Positions 11,796 to 23,990 are shown, counted from the first letter of the stretch. The stretch is 60,000 nt of DNA from Diphasiastrum complanatum (GCA_029204225.1 CM055096.1:58915600-58975599), one strand, 5' to 3'. Translations and numbers: made by a program. The notes: generated from the sequence alone by a model not told the origin.

Positions 11796-12124
11796 AACAC
11801 AAAGTGCATCAAGGACAAATTAGGAACTCAAAGGAGTTCTAAAGTCAAAAGTCAGAAGCGACAGGGGCGAACGTTTCACAGAAAGGCCTCTGTCACCAGT
11901 TAATAAGGTTCTTGGGTTCTACGTAAGCGATATAAAAATATACGCTTTTCCCAGACAAAGTGATATTTTCAAGTTATGTAATTTTTCAATACAAAGAGCT
12001 GGCCTCCGACTTGTGGTGTGCCAGAGTACTGTGCCAAGTAGCCTAAATGTATAATTATTTTAATTGGGAGACACCTTTACTTTAATTTGACATCTGATGA
12101 GGACATCAGATTAGGTGGAGTGGA

Positions 12125-12487
12125 TGTTGTAAAGCTACATTTACAAGCTTTACTTCTGGCGTCACTGGTGCCAGCATTGCCCCCGGCGCCAATAGCGCCA
12201 CTGCTGCTCCCGGCACCACCGGCGTCGGCGCTGCTCTTGGCGCCACTGTGACCAGAATTCAGCCGGCGCCAAGTTCCTATGGCTGAAAATCTTTGATCGG
12301 TTCTAGCGAAGTCTAGAGAGCTCAGATCGATGTGTAATCACCTTACACAATCTAGGCATGATTAAAGGAAACCTGGAGATCAATAAATTCTAGAGAGAGA
12401 AAACATGTTTTACCAGCCTGGACAGAGCACTTGGTATGAGGGAAGGTGGCGAATCCCACCAATACTATAGGGGAGTGCGGGTTGCGA
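12125..12487 (+). repeat. Right direct terminal repeat of the coding-poor element, truncated
   Basis: Matches 8783-9140. It differs by an extra GC-rich block (GGCACCACCGGCGTCGGCGC) and scattered substitutions. Similarity stops near 12487 at GCGACCC, where minus-strand copia A coding sequence begins. Confidence 0.8.
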
Positions 12488-12492
12488 CCCAG

Positions 12493-13934
12493 GGAGACCA
12501 CATCATATGGTACGCAGATGTTAGAGTGTACCAATTCTAGGAGTTCTTTCATTCTGAAAGAGTCCTTGGTGAATGGTATATCGCCTTCAAAGGTGATTGT
12601 CAGTCTTGCACCTACCATCTTAGCAACAGATAGTAGGTCCTTTTGAAAAGTGGGCACGTATAGAGTGTCGCTGAGCCTTCTGTCTCTTCCTTTTGGTGCT
12701 TAATCGCAGCACTCTGGTTCTGCTGACTTTGTGTCTGGAATCATCTCCCAAGATTATATAGCTGGAAGATTCTGATTCTTGATAATTAGTGATCATGTGT
12801 CTTGTTGTCACAAAGTGTGACGTTGCACCTGAATCAAGAATTATTTCTTGTGTATCTGAAGTTGATGTCGCATAGACATCAATACACAAGTAAGTTGTTG
12901 GCCGGTTCTTGCCGTTGTTGGCTTTGTCTTCGACCATCTTGGAGGACTTGGGTTCTTCCACGTACGATGAGCTATTGTCGCTCTCCCGTCTGCTCTGAGC
13001 TTTCTTGTTTCTAGGATTTTGGTAGCAATCAACAGATGCATGACCCTTTTTGTGATAGTGGATGCACTCTATCTTTGGATTGAGCCAGCACTTATCAACA
13101 GTGCGGCCTTCTCGTGTGCATCTCGTGTAGGTCTTCTTCTCACCATTCTGTTGTCTCGGTTTATTGCTGCTCTTCCATTTGTCATCTTTGGTTCACTCTG
13201 ACTACTGCTTTCGATCTTGTCTTTGGTCCGACTCCCTCTTAGACTTGAAGTTCTTCTTTTGCTTTTCTTTGTTGCTGTAGAAATCTTGATCAGAGCTATC
13301 CTTGTCATCAAGGTGTTCACGGGCTTCACCTCTTCTCTGATTTCAATTATAGCCTTCTCAAGGGTCATCTGTGGATCTTTAGCAAGCAATTTTTGGGTCA
13401 TCTGAAATGATCTTGGTAGAGCTCGCAGCAAGTATGTAAGTTGCTTCTCTGTTGAGACTGCATTCTCTATTCCGGAATTGTGTAGCAAGAAGAACAAGTC
13501 TTGCATTCTTCTAATGAAGGAGGTGAGGTCTTTACCATCCCATCTCAGATTGGTCAGCTGATCTTCAAGAAGCATAATTTGGCTTCGTGATTTTATTTGA
13601 AATCTGGTTAGCAAAGTATTCCATTGGAGAGTGTGGCTAGATCAAGTGTCAACAAGCTGTCTTCGATGGAAGAAGATAGGATGGCTACTGCCTTGTCGTT
13701 TCTTTCTCTCCATTCCCGTAGCTCTTTGCCAGTGGTTGGTGGGCATCTCTTCTGTGCCATCAACCTAGGGCCATAGACCTTCTCCTTTCAGTATGAGAGA
13801 AGTCTTCACCTTCCACACTAGGAAGTTTGATTATGAGGAGTCAAGGATCGTGCAGATCTTTGATTGAATGCTGCTAATAGATGTCATAGCCTGAAGGGCA
13901 CTGATAGAGCTGATGGCTCTGATAGAGCTGAAGG
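12493..13934 (-). pseudogene. Copia A: gag, protease and start of integrase, broken
   Basis: Gag (13069-13930, with frame breaks before 13614) contains the UBN2-type stretch WDGKDLTSFIRRMQDLFFLL and LTYLLRALPRSFQ. The protease piece (12620-12961) has the active site DSGATSH followed by YIILGDDSRHKV. The next piece has KDLLSVAKM, but then jumps to MKELLELVHSNICVP at the start of the integrase core; the GAG-pre-integrase zinc finger is missing. Coding stops at 12493. Its gag is close to that of copia D, so they are one family. Confidence 0.88.
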
Positions 13935-13946
13935 GCTCTGATACCA
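13935..13946 (-). other. tRNA-iMet type primer-binding site of copia A
   Basis: The plus strand reads GCTCTGATACCA, the reverse complement of the usual plant copia site TGGTATCAGAGC. It lies between gag and the presumed LTR. Confidence 0.85.
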
Positions 13947-13949
13947 CTG

Positions 13950-14325
13950 ATGGAATGTAATACAAAAGGCCGGATGGAGCCGAATTGGCAGGCGTAGCTA
14001 CTGCTACTGGCTGCGATCTAATTTTCTTCCATTCCCGATGATCTGTTGTAAAGTTAAACTTATAAAACAGCAGATAATGTTGAGTAAAGCAACAACGAAA
14101 ATTTATCTACTGCTAGCATACATTCAAAAACATTACAGATCATACACATTACAGAACAAAGTATTGCTGATAAATCACTTCTATTGCAAGAACTGAATTT
14201 ACAATTTTTCTTGAGCGTTGTCTATTTCCCAGATCAGCACGTTGGCACAAGAGAGGTGTTCCCTCTCGCGAGTAATATGACTAGCTACTGCTAATTTGTA
14301 GAGCTCACTATCAAGGCCTTATTTT
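13950..14325 (-). repeat. 5' LTR of copia A (approximate limits)
   Basis: Noncoding sequence next to the primer-binding site on the side expected for a minus-strand element. It has a CTCTCGCGAG-type block that resembles the outer part of the copia D LTR. The outer end is not defined. Confidence 0.55.
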
Positions 14326-14929
14326 GGGACTTGGAAGTCGAAAATTTTTGCATTCAAAGTTTATGTCTAATGCAAAAAAAAAAACAATTGAAAAAAAATA
14401 GTAAGTTCGCCAAGCGCCTGCGCCTGCGGGTCCGTACGGCGCCTACTAACAAATTTTCTGACACGGACAGCAGTCGCAGGCTGCACAGTAGCTGCTGGCT
14501 ATCTACAAAGTGATTTTTTAGTTGGGGGAGGGAATTAATCCCATCTTATCGCCTTGTACTTTTACTAAGTACTCTTTGTCTTTGCTTGTGATGGAATGTC
14601 AAGTTGCAAGGCACAATAAACTTTGTCACTGTTGAGCTTTGTAAAAAGTTAAAAAAAAAAAAACGAACTTCCAGTTCAAACTTGCTATATCAGTCTCTTA
14701 CAGTTCTGTGTGTATCTATATCTGCAATCCATCAAACTCTGATCTATCATTGATCATTTTTATGTGATCAATCCAAAGAACTAATTAAGTTGAAAGATCT
14801 AATCAAAAGAAATACATTAGGCTTAATCAAAACTGATTTTGATTTCTTGTCGTTGTCTTCTATGCATCAGTCGCTCTCTACCCGTTACACTCTGTCTTCA
14901 CGCCACAGACCTTGACATTTTGCTGAAAG

Positions 14930-15280
14930 ACGTCTTCGGGATTTTAAGGGCACCTTTGCATTTTCCGGAAGGCTTTTATAAGGCAGTGTCACATTTTGCC
15001 GAAGGGCGAAAAACCCAAAAGTATGTTAGAAAATATTTCTAAGGCATTTATAAGACAGTGTCGTATTTTACCGAAGGGCGAAAAATGCAAAAAATGCGAC
15101 AGTGTTAGGAGAGTTGGCCAGAATTATTTTCTGAGTGTTTTTGACTTAGTACTGAATTTTTCTCATGACTAAAAATTGCGAGCTGTGTGACGAAACAATT
15201 AAAAAATGCAGACTGTGCGAAACATAGTTCAAAATGCAACAGTCAGGAAAAACATTGAAGAAAAACTAAGAAAAATGCTA
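14930..15280. repeat. Dispersed repeat R3, copy 1, with a 71-bp tandem duplication
   Basis: Contains GGCTTTTATAAGGCAGTGTC at 14972 and GGCATTTATAAGACAGTGTC at about 15043. Both are followed by GCCGAAGGGCGAAAAA or ACCGAAGGGCGAAAAA. AAAATGCGACAGTGT-type words are shared with 19340-19720 and 42220-42450. Confidence 0.6.
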
Positions 15281-15311
15281 AGGCTTTGCAAGATAGAAAC
15301 TCTCAGTTTCT

Positions 15312-15570
15312 TCATGATTTAGTGTTCTGACCGCACAATATAAAAGGTGTTATGGTAGGACCTGTATCAACCAGATATTGCACTTGTAGAATTAAGTACA
15401 CAATACATGATGTCATTGCAAACAGAAGGCCACATTTGGCCATCAAAAGACATGTTTGCAGCCTTTGTTGTCCACACATTTGTGGAGGATTCATAAACAT
15501 ATGTAGTCATGTGAGAATTATATGTCGCTACAATTGTGTAAATGGCTTTGCTTTTTTTTATCACAAGCAC
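15312..15570 (-). pseudogene. Kelch-repeat (F-box/kelch-like) fragment
   Basis: The minus strand encodes TTYVYESSTNVWTTKAANM followed by WPSVCNDIMYCVL. This fits the kelch pattern of plant F-box/kelch proteins (Tyr-X-Tyr-Asp/Glu-X-X-Thr-Asn-X-Trp, then a Gly/Asn-X-X-Tyr-Cys-Leu blade start). It is open for 67 codons, with more out-of-frame coding-like sequence upstream to about 15720. There is no F-box and no full propeller, so I read it as a gene fragment. Confidence 0.5.
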
Positions 15571-15959
15571 TATGAGAGAAGGCGTAGAGGCACTTTTGTG
15601 GAATGCAAGAAGTATCTTCCATGCCTTAGTGACCTAAGGATTGGCCACCACCTAAGGAGCCAAATGAAACCAAGAAAATTTGAGCTTGGAAACTTGCACC
15701 CACCACACTTGTCGTTGCTAAGCTAAGCTACAATCTTTGAGCCTTGGTTCAATTCAAAAGATTGAAAAGACACGAGATCAAATCTTGTCATTAATACTTG
15801 AAAATTTCAAAAAATGATCAATTTTCTAGGCCAACAACACAAATGCACCACCTACAAGCAAGAGAGAGAGGAGCAGGGCGGGGGGAAAGTTGACTAGAAA
15901 GTGATACCAACAATTGGAGCCAAGACAAGATATCAATCCTTTGAAGATACACCCACGAA

Positions 15960-16600
15960 AAAAGAAATCGATGCAAAGTAAGGAGCAAGTAGGATCGCTC
16001 TTGAAAAACTTGTGAGAAAAAATGGAGAAATAACTTTGTCTAGGGTCATAACTATGTTGTTGCAGGAGGAGATTCGAAGGAATGGTACATCCTCGTCCTC
16101 CATTGAAGATGTCAAAGATGATGATGAGAAAATACCTTCATGGTGAACCATCGCCATGTTGAATAGCTTGAGGAATGGTTCCTTCATTATGGAGCAACAC
16201 AACACATGACAAGCCATCAAGAATACTTCATCGACTATTCAGCCTACAACACCAAGAAGTTCATTCACCTCGGAGACAATAGCTCACATATGATCAAAGG
16301 TGAAGGTGTTGTTAGATTGAATTTTCAACATGGATAGTTGAAGCTTATACCAAAACTTTTGTATATCCCGAATCTGACAACAAATCTATTATCGGTAAGC
16401 AAAATAACTGACTTAGGACATAAGGTAGACTTTGAATCAGATTTGTGCAAGATTCTTGATAAATATAAGAGAGTTCTTACACTCGGAAAGAGAGAATGAT
16501 ATCTCTGTAGGCTTACTCATTGCTACTTTGTGACTGATCATACTTTAAGTAGTTAAGTTTTGATGAATGTGTTGGCAGAAGGAAAAAAGATAAATAAAGT
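15960..16600 (+). pseudogene. Copia fragment, gag end to pre-integrase
   Basis: The plus strand has a gag-like stretch LLQEEIRRNGTSSSS near 16060. Then comes TSHQEYFIDYSAYNTKKFIH, the sequence that follows the protease active site. Then LGDNSSHMIKGEGVVRLNF and LLYIPNLTTNLLSVSKITDL. Frames are broken by stops (for example TAG near 16348). No RT is adjacent. Confidence 0.75.
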
Positions 16601-17544
16601 GATCACAAAAAAAATTAACATATTTCAAGTATTATGTATTCAAGGAATTTGATAAAAATGTGAACATTGATGAAGGGAATATTGCGCTATATTGCAAAAT
16701 GTTGTCAATAGATGGGGATGGAGGCTAGGCTAGCAAAATGAGTTCTTGGAGTCCTAAATCCTAAACAAGAACCTTGTGGCATACTAGAAAGGCATTGCCA
16801 CAAATTTCTTAAATAATAATAAAAAGTGATTGTCAAATATTTGATCCAACATAATAGCTATTTTCAGATCCTAGTTGTCTTGGAACTGTGGCATAATGTT
16901 TAGAGTTCCTTTCTTACCTCAAGGATTGAACTTTGATTCAAAGTGTTTGCATGAATAGAGATATGACAACAATAAAAGAACATATATGGAATGTAGAAAG
17001 ACAATCTTTATTTGATTATTATTGTTAGTGATGATGTTGGTGCATCGTGCAATTGAGAGCAGTATTGGATAGTTAAATACATATTTTGTTAACCTGCAAA
17101 TAAGGCTAATTTTTATTCTATGTTGGAATTCTAATTCCAATTCAACCATTCGATCTAGTTGCCACTGTATTAGCTATTGGCTATTTCTTTGAGGTATCCA
17201 CGATAGAGTCCTAGACCAAGCTGTTTACTTGGGAATTTGCTACAGTTGAAGAACCTACAGATTTATACACAAGTTCAAGATAGGGTTCATGACTCATTGA
17301 TAGTTCTCAACTCGACAACCGTCGGAAGACATTCTAAAATAACGACAAACTTATGTCTCGAAGTACCATTATTGCTTTCAGGACTTCATGCCGAGAGCAC
17401 GATTAGTCCAAAGCTGTCGTACGATAGAGTAATCACATTTTTGTGTTGATATATAGAGTTAGATACGCATTCTAAGTAGTTCTTAGATGAGATAGCAAGT
17501 AATGTTATTATTATCATATTATTAGACACATATGTAATTATTTA

Positions 17545-17900
17545 TCTGATCTGGAGCTTTGACCCAACGACATTCTTGTTGTTCTTAGCCTAGCACTATC
17601 GATCAACTCTAAGTTGTTCTTCTAGGCTTCTACACTGATAAGTAGATTTCTTTTACAACAATTTCATGTAAATTTGCATGTCTTAATTATACTCTGTGTT
17701 CTTCAAATCGGTGTATAATGTGTGAATGTTTTATTACTATTTCTACTTTTGTATTTGGAAATCAACTGATCATTAATCTCCTAGTTTGTCATATCGAAAA
17801 ATGAGTCGAAGAGCATAATCATGGTTGTCCTTGACGCCTTTGAATTTTGTGTCTATGGTTGTCTTTGACACTTACTGACTCATCGATTAATCGGCTAGGC
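17545..17900 (+). repeat. Dispersed repeat R2, copy 2
   Basis: Reverse-complement partner of 7300-7645, alignable across roughly 350 bp with scattered substitutions and small indels. Confidence 0.8.
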
Positions 17901-18199
17901 CTGTTGTGATAGAAGATCTAATACGGTGCTCCTTATTCACTAAGACTTCCGCAGCACTAACTGATAATTCAATTATGTCTCTCGACATTTCAAACTGTCG
18001 ACCCACCTCGCACCCTCATTTCTCCAACAATAGTATCAAAGCTCGTGTTGAGTGTTATAATTTTTCTAGTCAATTTTTTGTAACAGAAATGTGGAGCAAT
18101 TATCTTCATGAATTTGACTCATCAAGCGATTCACTGGCGATGACTTACACATGCGGACGTATCATATGAAGATGATAATGTGAAAAATTATCAAAAATC

Positions 18200-18570
18200 T
18201 ATCTTGGTTATTTTATGGTTTTATGTTTGTGAGTACATTTCACATGTGTGGAGCATGTTTCCACATGTGTAAAATAGTTAGAAATATTTTAAAATGTTGA
18301 CTTTAGGGGTATCATAAAGATTGCTAGTCAAGCATCTTGGTGTCACTAGGTAATAGGGCCAATTTTGGCTTTAGAGGTCAAATGGTTAAGTACACATGTT
18401 TTGTCATGATTAGGCCAAAATGTGATTTAACTCGAGCTAGTTAGGTTGCTTACACATGTCAAGTTTAGGTTTGATGAGTGATGCACCCTATGTGGTGGCA
18501 AAAGTCAAAGGGTCCAATCATAAGAGAGAGATGTGTTGGAAGGGTCCAATCAAAAGTGAGGGATGTTGTT
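18200..18570 (+). repeat. Dispersed repeat R1, copy 2 (left half)
   Basis: Shares CACATGTGTGGAGCATGTTT, ATTGCTAGTCAAGCAT and GGGTCCAATCA with 5690-6080. Shares the GTGGTGGCAAAA...GGGTCCAATCA block with 54665-54710. Confidence 0.7.
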
Positions 18571-19339
18571 GTTGGAAAGAGGTGTGTAAAAAATAGGTCT
18601 AAAAGAATCGAATAAAAACAAAATTCGAACGACAAGAAACAAACTTATTGTGTGCATTGGAATAGACTATCTTCCTCTTTCTTCATGCATGACTACGCCT
18701 ATCAATTTCGAACAAAACAATAGTGATAAAAATCATGTTTGATCTTATAGTAACCAACTTTGAAATCATTAGTACTACAATGATTACGTAGCCAAACATT
18801 CAAAACATTGAATTATCAGACAAATAACCAGTCGCAAAGAATTACAAAAACGCATACATTCTGAGACGAAGCTGAACGCAATAAGAAGATAGTATTGATT
18901 CAGTATGAAAGCAAAACAGATGTAAATGAGTACAACAAGTTGCGAATCGAAGCCGTGTACTCTAAGCTATTTTTGAATGACTAAAATATAAGTCTGAATT
19001 AAGCGCAACTATTGATAAGCAGTAAGCTCAATAGCAATCTCTAATCAACTCTAAAGAACTGAGCTAGAATGCTCAAGAGTGTTCAAGCTCGCAAGTTTGA
19101 GAGAAAGCTAAATATTCAATACTTGATCTCTAAATTAAGATGTTGAAATATGAACAACTATTTATACTAAGCAATTAGGTCATCAAATGTGGCTTCCAGT
19201 TGGCTAGAGTCTGCTACCATTCATTTAGTTCATCTCAGAAGTTGCTTCCTGATAAGCGGTGACATTTGGTCGTAAACAGTCTGCTGTTTGCACAAATGAA
19301 CGTGACTGTCGCTCTCCAGAAATGAACGTAACTGTCATC

Positions 19340-19720
19340 AGGGAGAAAGCAAAAAAATGTGACTTTTGTGAGAAATGCGACAGTGTCGCAAAATCTTATT
19401 TCTTGAATATTGGGGTAGCCCCACACTTTGCCAAAGTCATTTCCTTAACATTTGAGGCACTTTGAAAAATGCGACACTGCATTTTTACTCGTAATTCCTG
19501 ACAAGCAAAAAATACGAAAAACGCGACACTGCATTTTTACTTGCAATTTTTGACAGTGCTGCTTTAAGAGAAAATTGACTATAGGCGACAGTGTCGGGTT
19601 TTGTAGTGAGAGAAAATTCTCGACACTGTTGTCAAACTCCGTGTATTTCTGCAGGCTATGTAAAAATACTTGTAATTCTGCAGACTGTGTAAAACACAGG
19701 AGAATCCGCAGAACTGGATA
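19340..19720. repeat. Dispersed repeat R3, copy 2
   Basis: Repeated words GCGACACTGCATTTTTACT (19468 and about 19522), GCGACAGTGTCG and AAAATGCGAC. The words resemble those at 14930-15280 and 42220-42450. Noncoding. Confidence 0.55.
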
Positions 19721-20029
19721 AACAGTTGGATGAAGATTAAAAACCGATTAGTCAATTAGTAGGAAGGAGAATAAACTAACACTTCCCCGCTTTTTCATTA
19801 GGGGAAGGTTTGTGTGCTAGATAGGGAGGACTTGTAGGCCCAAATCCTGCAACAGTGTCATGACAACCCTTGTGCTGGTCACCTAGGCATACAAAGGACA
19901 CTTGACCTTGTCAAGACAGAATTTCTTCTGACCAAAGATAAAAGGTCATTTCAAGAAATATGTTCAAGGTTGTAAACAATGCTAGCAAAATAAAGTATAA
20001 AGACTTGACAAAGTTGTAGGTCTTTTGCA

Positions 20030-20997
20030 TCCTTTAGAAATTCCCAATAAGAAATGGGAAAGCATTTCAATGGATTTTGTGACTGGACTTTCTAAAACTA
20101 GGAGTGACTGGACTCTCTAAAACTAGGAGTGATCATGATGCCATTTGGGTGGTGCTTGACAAGCTAACCAAGATGGCACAATTTATACCAACTAAATTAA
20201 ATATCAAGGCATTTGAACTAGCCCAACTTTTCGTTGAAAAGTTGTTCAAATTGTATGGCTTGCCAAATGATATTGTTAGTGAACGTCACTCCAAATTCAT
20301 TGGCAAATTAATAAAAAACCATCAGACATTTTGTGATGTCAGTTTTTGAGAAAATGTGTAGTTCCATTCTTATAGTTTGTTGGTTTTTCTGAGCATTGAT
20401 GTATGGTTTTAGCCACGTTCTCTAGTTTCTGTTGGACTCAAAGGTCTCAAGGTACAAACTACAGTGGATTTCTTGCAAGATATGTAAGAAATGCTGCAAG
20501 TGCTCAAAGAAAGCATTAAAACCGCTCAAGATAAAGCTTAGTTTTATGCTAATTGTGTTCGCTCACCTCGAGAAATTGAGGTCAGAACCTAGGTGTATCT
20601 TAAAATCCCTACGGATTCAAAGGTACTTTCGGACGTTGTCTCCATGATATAGCAGTCCTTACAAGGTTGTAAAGAAAATCAACTAGATCGCCTATCAGCT
20701 GGATCTTCCGATTGGGGTTGGAGTTCATCTTGTTTCCATGTAAGTCATTTGAAAGAGCGACTTAGTCAGAAGGATTCCCTAATTCCGGAAGGTGAAATAG
20801 CTAGAGGATCTTACTCTCTTTGTGTCTAATGTGCTTGAAAAGGTGGACATTCTTCGTCACTAACTGATAAACTATTTGGTTTATGAATTTCTGGTACGTT
20901 GAAAAGGCAAGTCAGATGAGGAGGGGACCTGGGATAGGGAAGACTGAACTTCCTTGGTTTGCTCCCTTTAGGAGGAGGCTCTTAAAGGGAGAGAGAA
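20030..20997 (+). pseudogene. Ty3/gypsy chromovirus integrase and chromodomain remnant
   Basis: Reads WESISMDFVTGLSKT, then DAIWVVLDKLTKMAQFIPTK, then LYGLPNDIV and SERHSKF, which is the integrase core of plant chromoviruses. After frame shifts there is a C-terminal piece (HVSHLKERLSQ) and a chromodomain-like EFLVR-stop-KGKSDEEGTWDRED near 20885. A 25-bp tandem duplication at 20079-20128 shifts the frame. The purine run AAAGGGAGAGAGAA just before 20998 looks like a polypurine tract. Confidence 0.85.
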
Positions 20998-21100
20998 TGT
21001 TATGTACCCATAAGGGCACACAACAGGTTACCTGAGGTGACAGTCTCATTTATGGGATGGAATGCTAGTTTGGAGCTATAGGTCGATGATTTTCACCATT
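20998..21100 (+). repeat. Start of the chromovirus 3' LTR
   Basis: TGTTATGTACCCATAAGGGC follows the polypurine-like run directly. The far end cannot be fixed because no second LTR was found. Confidence 0.5.
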
Positions 21101-23190
21101 TTCAAAGCTAAAAAGTGCAATGAGGCTCCCAACATAAATTTCAATAAGATTATCAGACCACTTAGCCTCAGTAGTAGTAATAATTTAATGATTTTGTCTA
21201 GAACCCAAATAAATTTATCATTACTTGTTTTGCACACAAAATCAAGATTCAGTCCCTTGTGGAATAGCAGAGGATTCAATTGTCATCATTGTTAGTTCCT
21301 TTAACTAGTGCTTTATTGGATGCCAAAAAAACTTCTGGCATAATGTTTCTTTGCATGAAAAACTCGTGAAAATTTGTGCTCGACAAAATCCATGACTACT
21401 TCAACATGAAGTATAACTTTGTCCCCATTTGATTTATGTGGATAAATGCATGAGGAATTTTCGTGCTGTGGAGCAAGACAATGACTATATGTGTGACTAT
21501 GAAACTTAAGAAAAACAGTTTGACTTTTTCTTGCTATTCTCTTACATGCTTACATACTAGTATAGTGTTGATACTCACCAAATAATTTCTTCTAACATAT
21601 TACAAGTAATATAATATGTCTAACAATTTTTGCATTATATTTCCAAGATATTGTAAATGCTAAAAAAATAGTCTACGCATGTTAAAAGCTCCAAATATTT
21701 AGGCTTTTGATGGATCTACTAAATGGATAACATAAAAATAGAGGATAATAATAAAATCCATGATCATATATAGTTTATAATTTTCAAGGAGTCAAGTGGG
21801 GTCTAACATGTGACCCTTTGGAGTGAAGATGATTGCTTTACCATTGAGCTTTACTCCCTATTGATGTTTAGCATTATTGAATTCCAGAAAATTATGTGAC
21901 TCCTTGCATCAAAATTGTTAGTTTTTACCATTGTCACTATAAAATGAGAATTTTATATGTGGACTCCACACATGTACTAGTTATTTTTTTCTTGTCAAAT
22001 AATATCAAGAAAATGGTGAATCCACCATGATCTCAAAGTTTTTTTAAATATGTACCTTAAAGATTTTTCTTTGAAATTATAATATGGTCTTCTTTTATTA
22101 GCTTAGGCTTTAAAATGTATGATTTCCTTCCTCCTATAGCGTATATACAAAATAAATCATACCAAATCAATTTAAGATTTTCATAAAACATTAGAAAATG
22201 ATTCAAACTTATCTAACAAAAGAACGTTCTACTATGAAGAACCATTAATAAAAATCTTATTCTAAAGGTTCTTAGAGATAATGTTATGACATGAATGTTT
22301 TTGTAATACTACCACTTTTTTTGAATTCTTTGCAGCACGACCACTGGTTGTATAGCAAAGTAAACATAGTTTAGTTGATGTCTTGAATAATTCACCATGT
22401 TAGTTATGTATTTTCTTAAGCTGAATAACTATAAAGGGTGTTCAATTGATTATTGGAAAATGGAAAAAATATATATGTGGGTGACCTCTCTATTTCAAGT
22501 GTTTATCATTCAATGCTTTACAAATTATGTTTTCACAACATCTCACCATCAACATCACCAAGCATTAGTAGAAAAGTACACCATCCCAAATAAGTTCTTG
22601 GCATTGATTCTCACATATTAGAATCTACAACAAAAGCCATATATGATATATTATGAGTACTATAGCAAATTCTTGTACTTGCGACCCACAAATTATTCAA
22701 TAGTTCAAATCTTACAGAAGAAAGGTGTTACTCTTTAGATCAAAGCAAATAGTGGCCCACCAATTATAAGTCAAGGTTGCAAATCACATATGTATACTAG
22801 TTGTGGTGTTACTTTGTATAGATCTCTCTATTAGCTTCATAGTTTTTTACATTTTGTATCTTTTTGTGTTTTGAAGGACAATGTTAACATTCTTTCATAT
22901 TGTAAAGTTCTACGACCATAAGCAACGTAAATCAATCAATGATAAATTCATAGTGAGCAATCAACGTAAGCATCACACAATAGTTGTAATAAGCTAGAAA
23001 AAAAAATCAAGGTGAATGGAACTACAAAGAAAATGTAGTACATAAGAAAGTTCTTTAGAAGATCCTTACATGACTTAGGTTGCCATTATGAGATACATAT
23101 GTGCGACTAATACAAGTAACTATCACTATGTTACGGTTCTATGACTCAGTAACCATAAAAGTGACATAAGAATTGTAAATTTAAGTTCTA
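21101..23190. other. AT-rich stretch, mostly unassigned
   Basis: No convincing coding sequence on either strand. Small ORFs at 21062-21295 and 22397-22621 show no family I recognise. It contains one possible tRNA-like SINE trace (separate entry). Confidence 0.45.
21785..21865 (-). repeat. Possible tRNA-derived SINE trace
   Basis: On the minus strand AAAGCTCAATGGTAAAGC resembles a tRNA A box. About 20 nt later GGTCACATGTTAGACCCC resembles a decayed B box. The spacing fits a pol III promoter. The B box lacks the usual TTCGA. Confidence 0.35.
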
Positions 23191-23194
23191 CATT

Positions 23195-23990
23195 TCTGAC
23201 ACTCCCCCTAGAGCTTCAATTCATTTTACAAATGCAAAGTCCATTTTGAAAGTATTCAAACTTTACCAAGACCTTGTATAATGGCTTTGTAAATAGATTA
23301 GCTAGCTGGTTGTTTGTCCTACAATGTATCCCATCAATCCCTAGATATAAGCTTCTCTCATAGGAAATGGTAGTTGATTTCTATGCCTAGTATTTGATGC
23401 AACCAACATCTTCTTGTAATGCTAAACTTAATGTTTTATGTTAGACTTCTTCTTAATGTTAAGCTGATAACGTAATGGTTTCTTGCTTCTTGCTTGACCA
23501 TGAGAAGTAACCAGTGGCAACTTGAAATGCATAATCAATGGTTGATCTTTGATCATTCACACTGCCATCCAATTAGCATCAACATCATATCCAAGTAATG
23601 CATTAAGACTATGTTTTTTCATAAACTAGACCAAAGTCAAATGTGCCTCTCACATACCTCAAGATAATTTTTGGAGATTTCAATCTTGAGTTGGCAATGC
23701 CATAAATTGATCAACCAATCCAACTGAATAGCAAAAATCAAGCCTAGTGGTAAGGAGGAAGATTAGCTTTCAACCTCCATAGGTGGACTTCATATCTTTG
23801 ATAACTTCCTTCCCACTTCAATAGAAGTTGTTATAGGTTTGCAATCAACCATATGAAACCTTCCTAACAATTTTGTGACATCCTTAGTTTGTGTGTTAGG
23901 TCCTTTCCATGCCTATTTTTCCAAACTTCAACTCCAAGACTTACATACATAACAGAATAAGTATATCTAAATAGTGATACATCATCTTCC
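23195..23990 (-). pseudogene. Copia RT end and RNase H remnant
   Basis: Minus-strand landmarks in order are SLGVEVWKNR (about 23900), FHMVDCKPITTSIEVGRKLS (about 23850), ILRYVRGTFDFGLVYEK (about 23640), YDVDANWMA and LANLFTKPLYK (about 23290). Stops and frame changes separate them. No catalytic YVDD remains. Confidence 0.8.

Larger units (their letters stand above)
8783..12487 (+). mobile_element. Coding-poor LTR-type element (LARD-like) with direct terminal repeats
   Basis: A block starting TGTTGTAAAGCTAC at 8783 recurs in direct orientation at 12125, and the two stay alignable for about 360 bp. The second copy is preceded by a purine-rich run (GGTGGAGTGGA) that could be a polypurine tract. 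In the left copy AATAAAGTATG near 9248 could serve as a polyadenylation signal. The interior (about 9330-12124) has no gag or pol motif in any frame. It carries short internal repeats and hairpins. The right repeat is cut at about 12487, where copia A begins. Pieces of the interior recur at 35095-35702 (reverse) and 41737-41850. No canonical primer-binding site was found, so the LTR label is inference. Confidence 0.6.
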
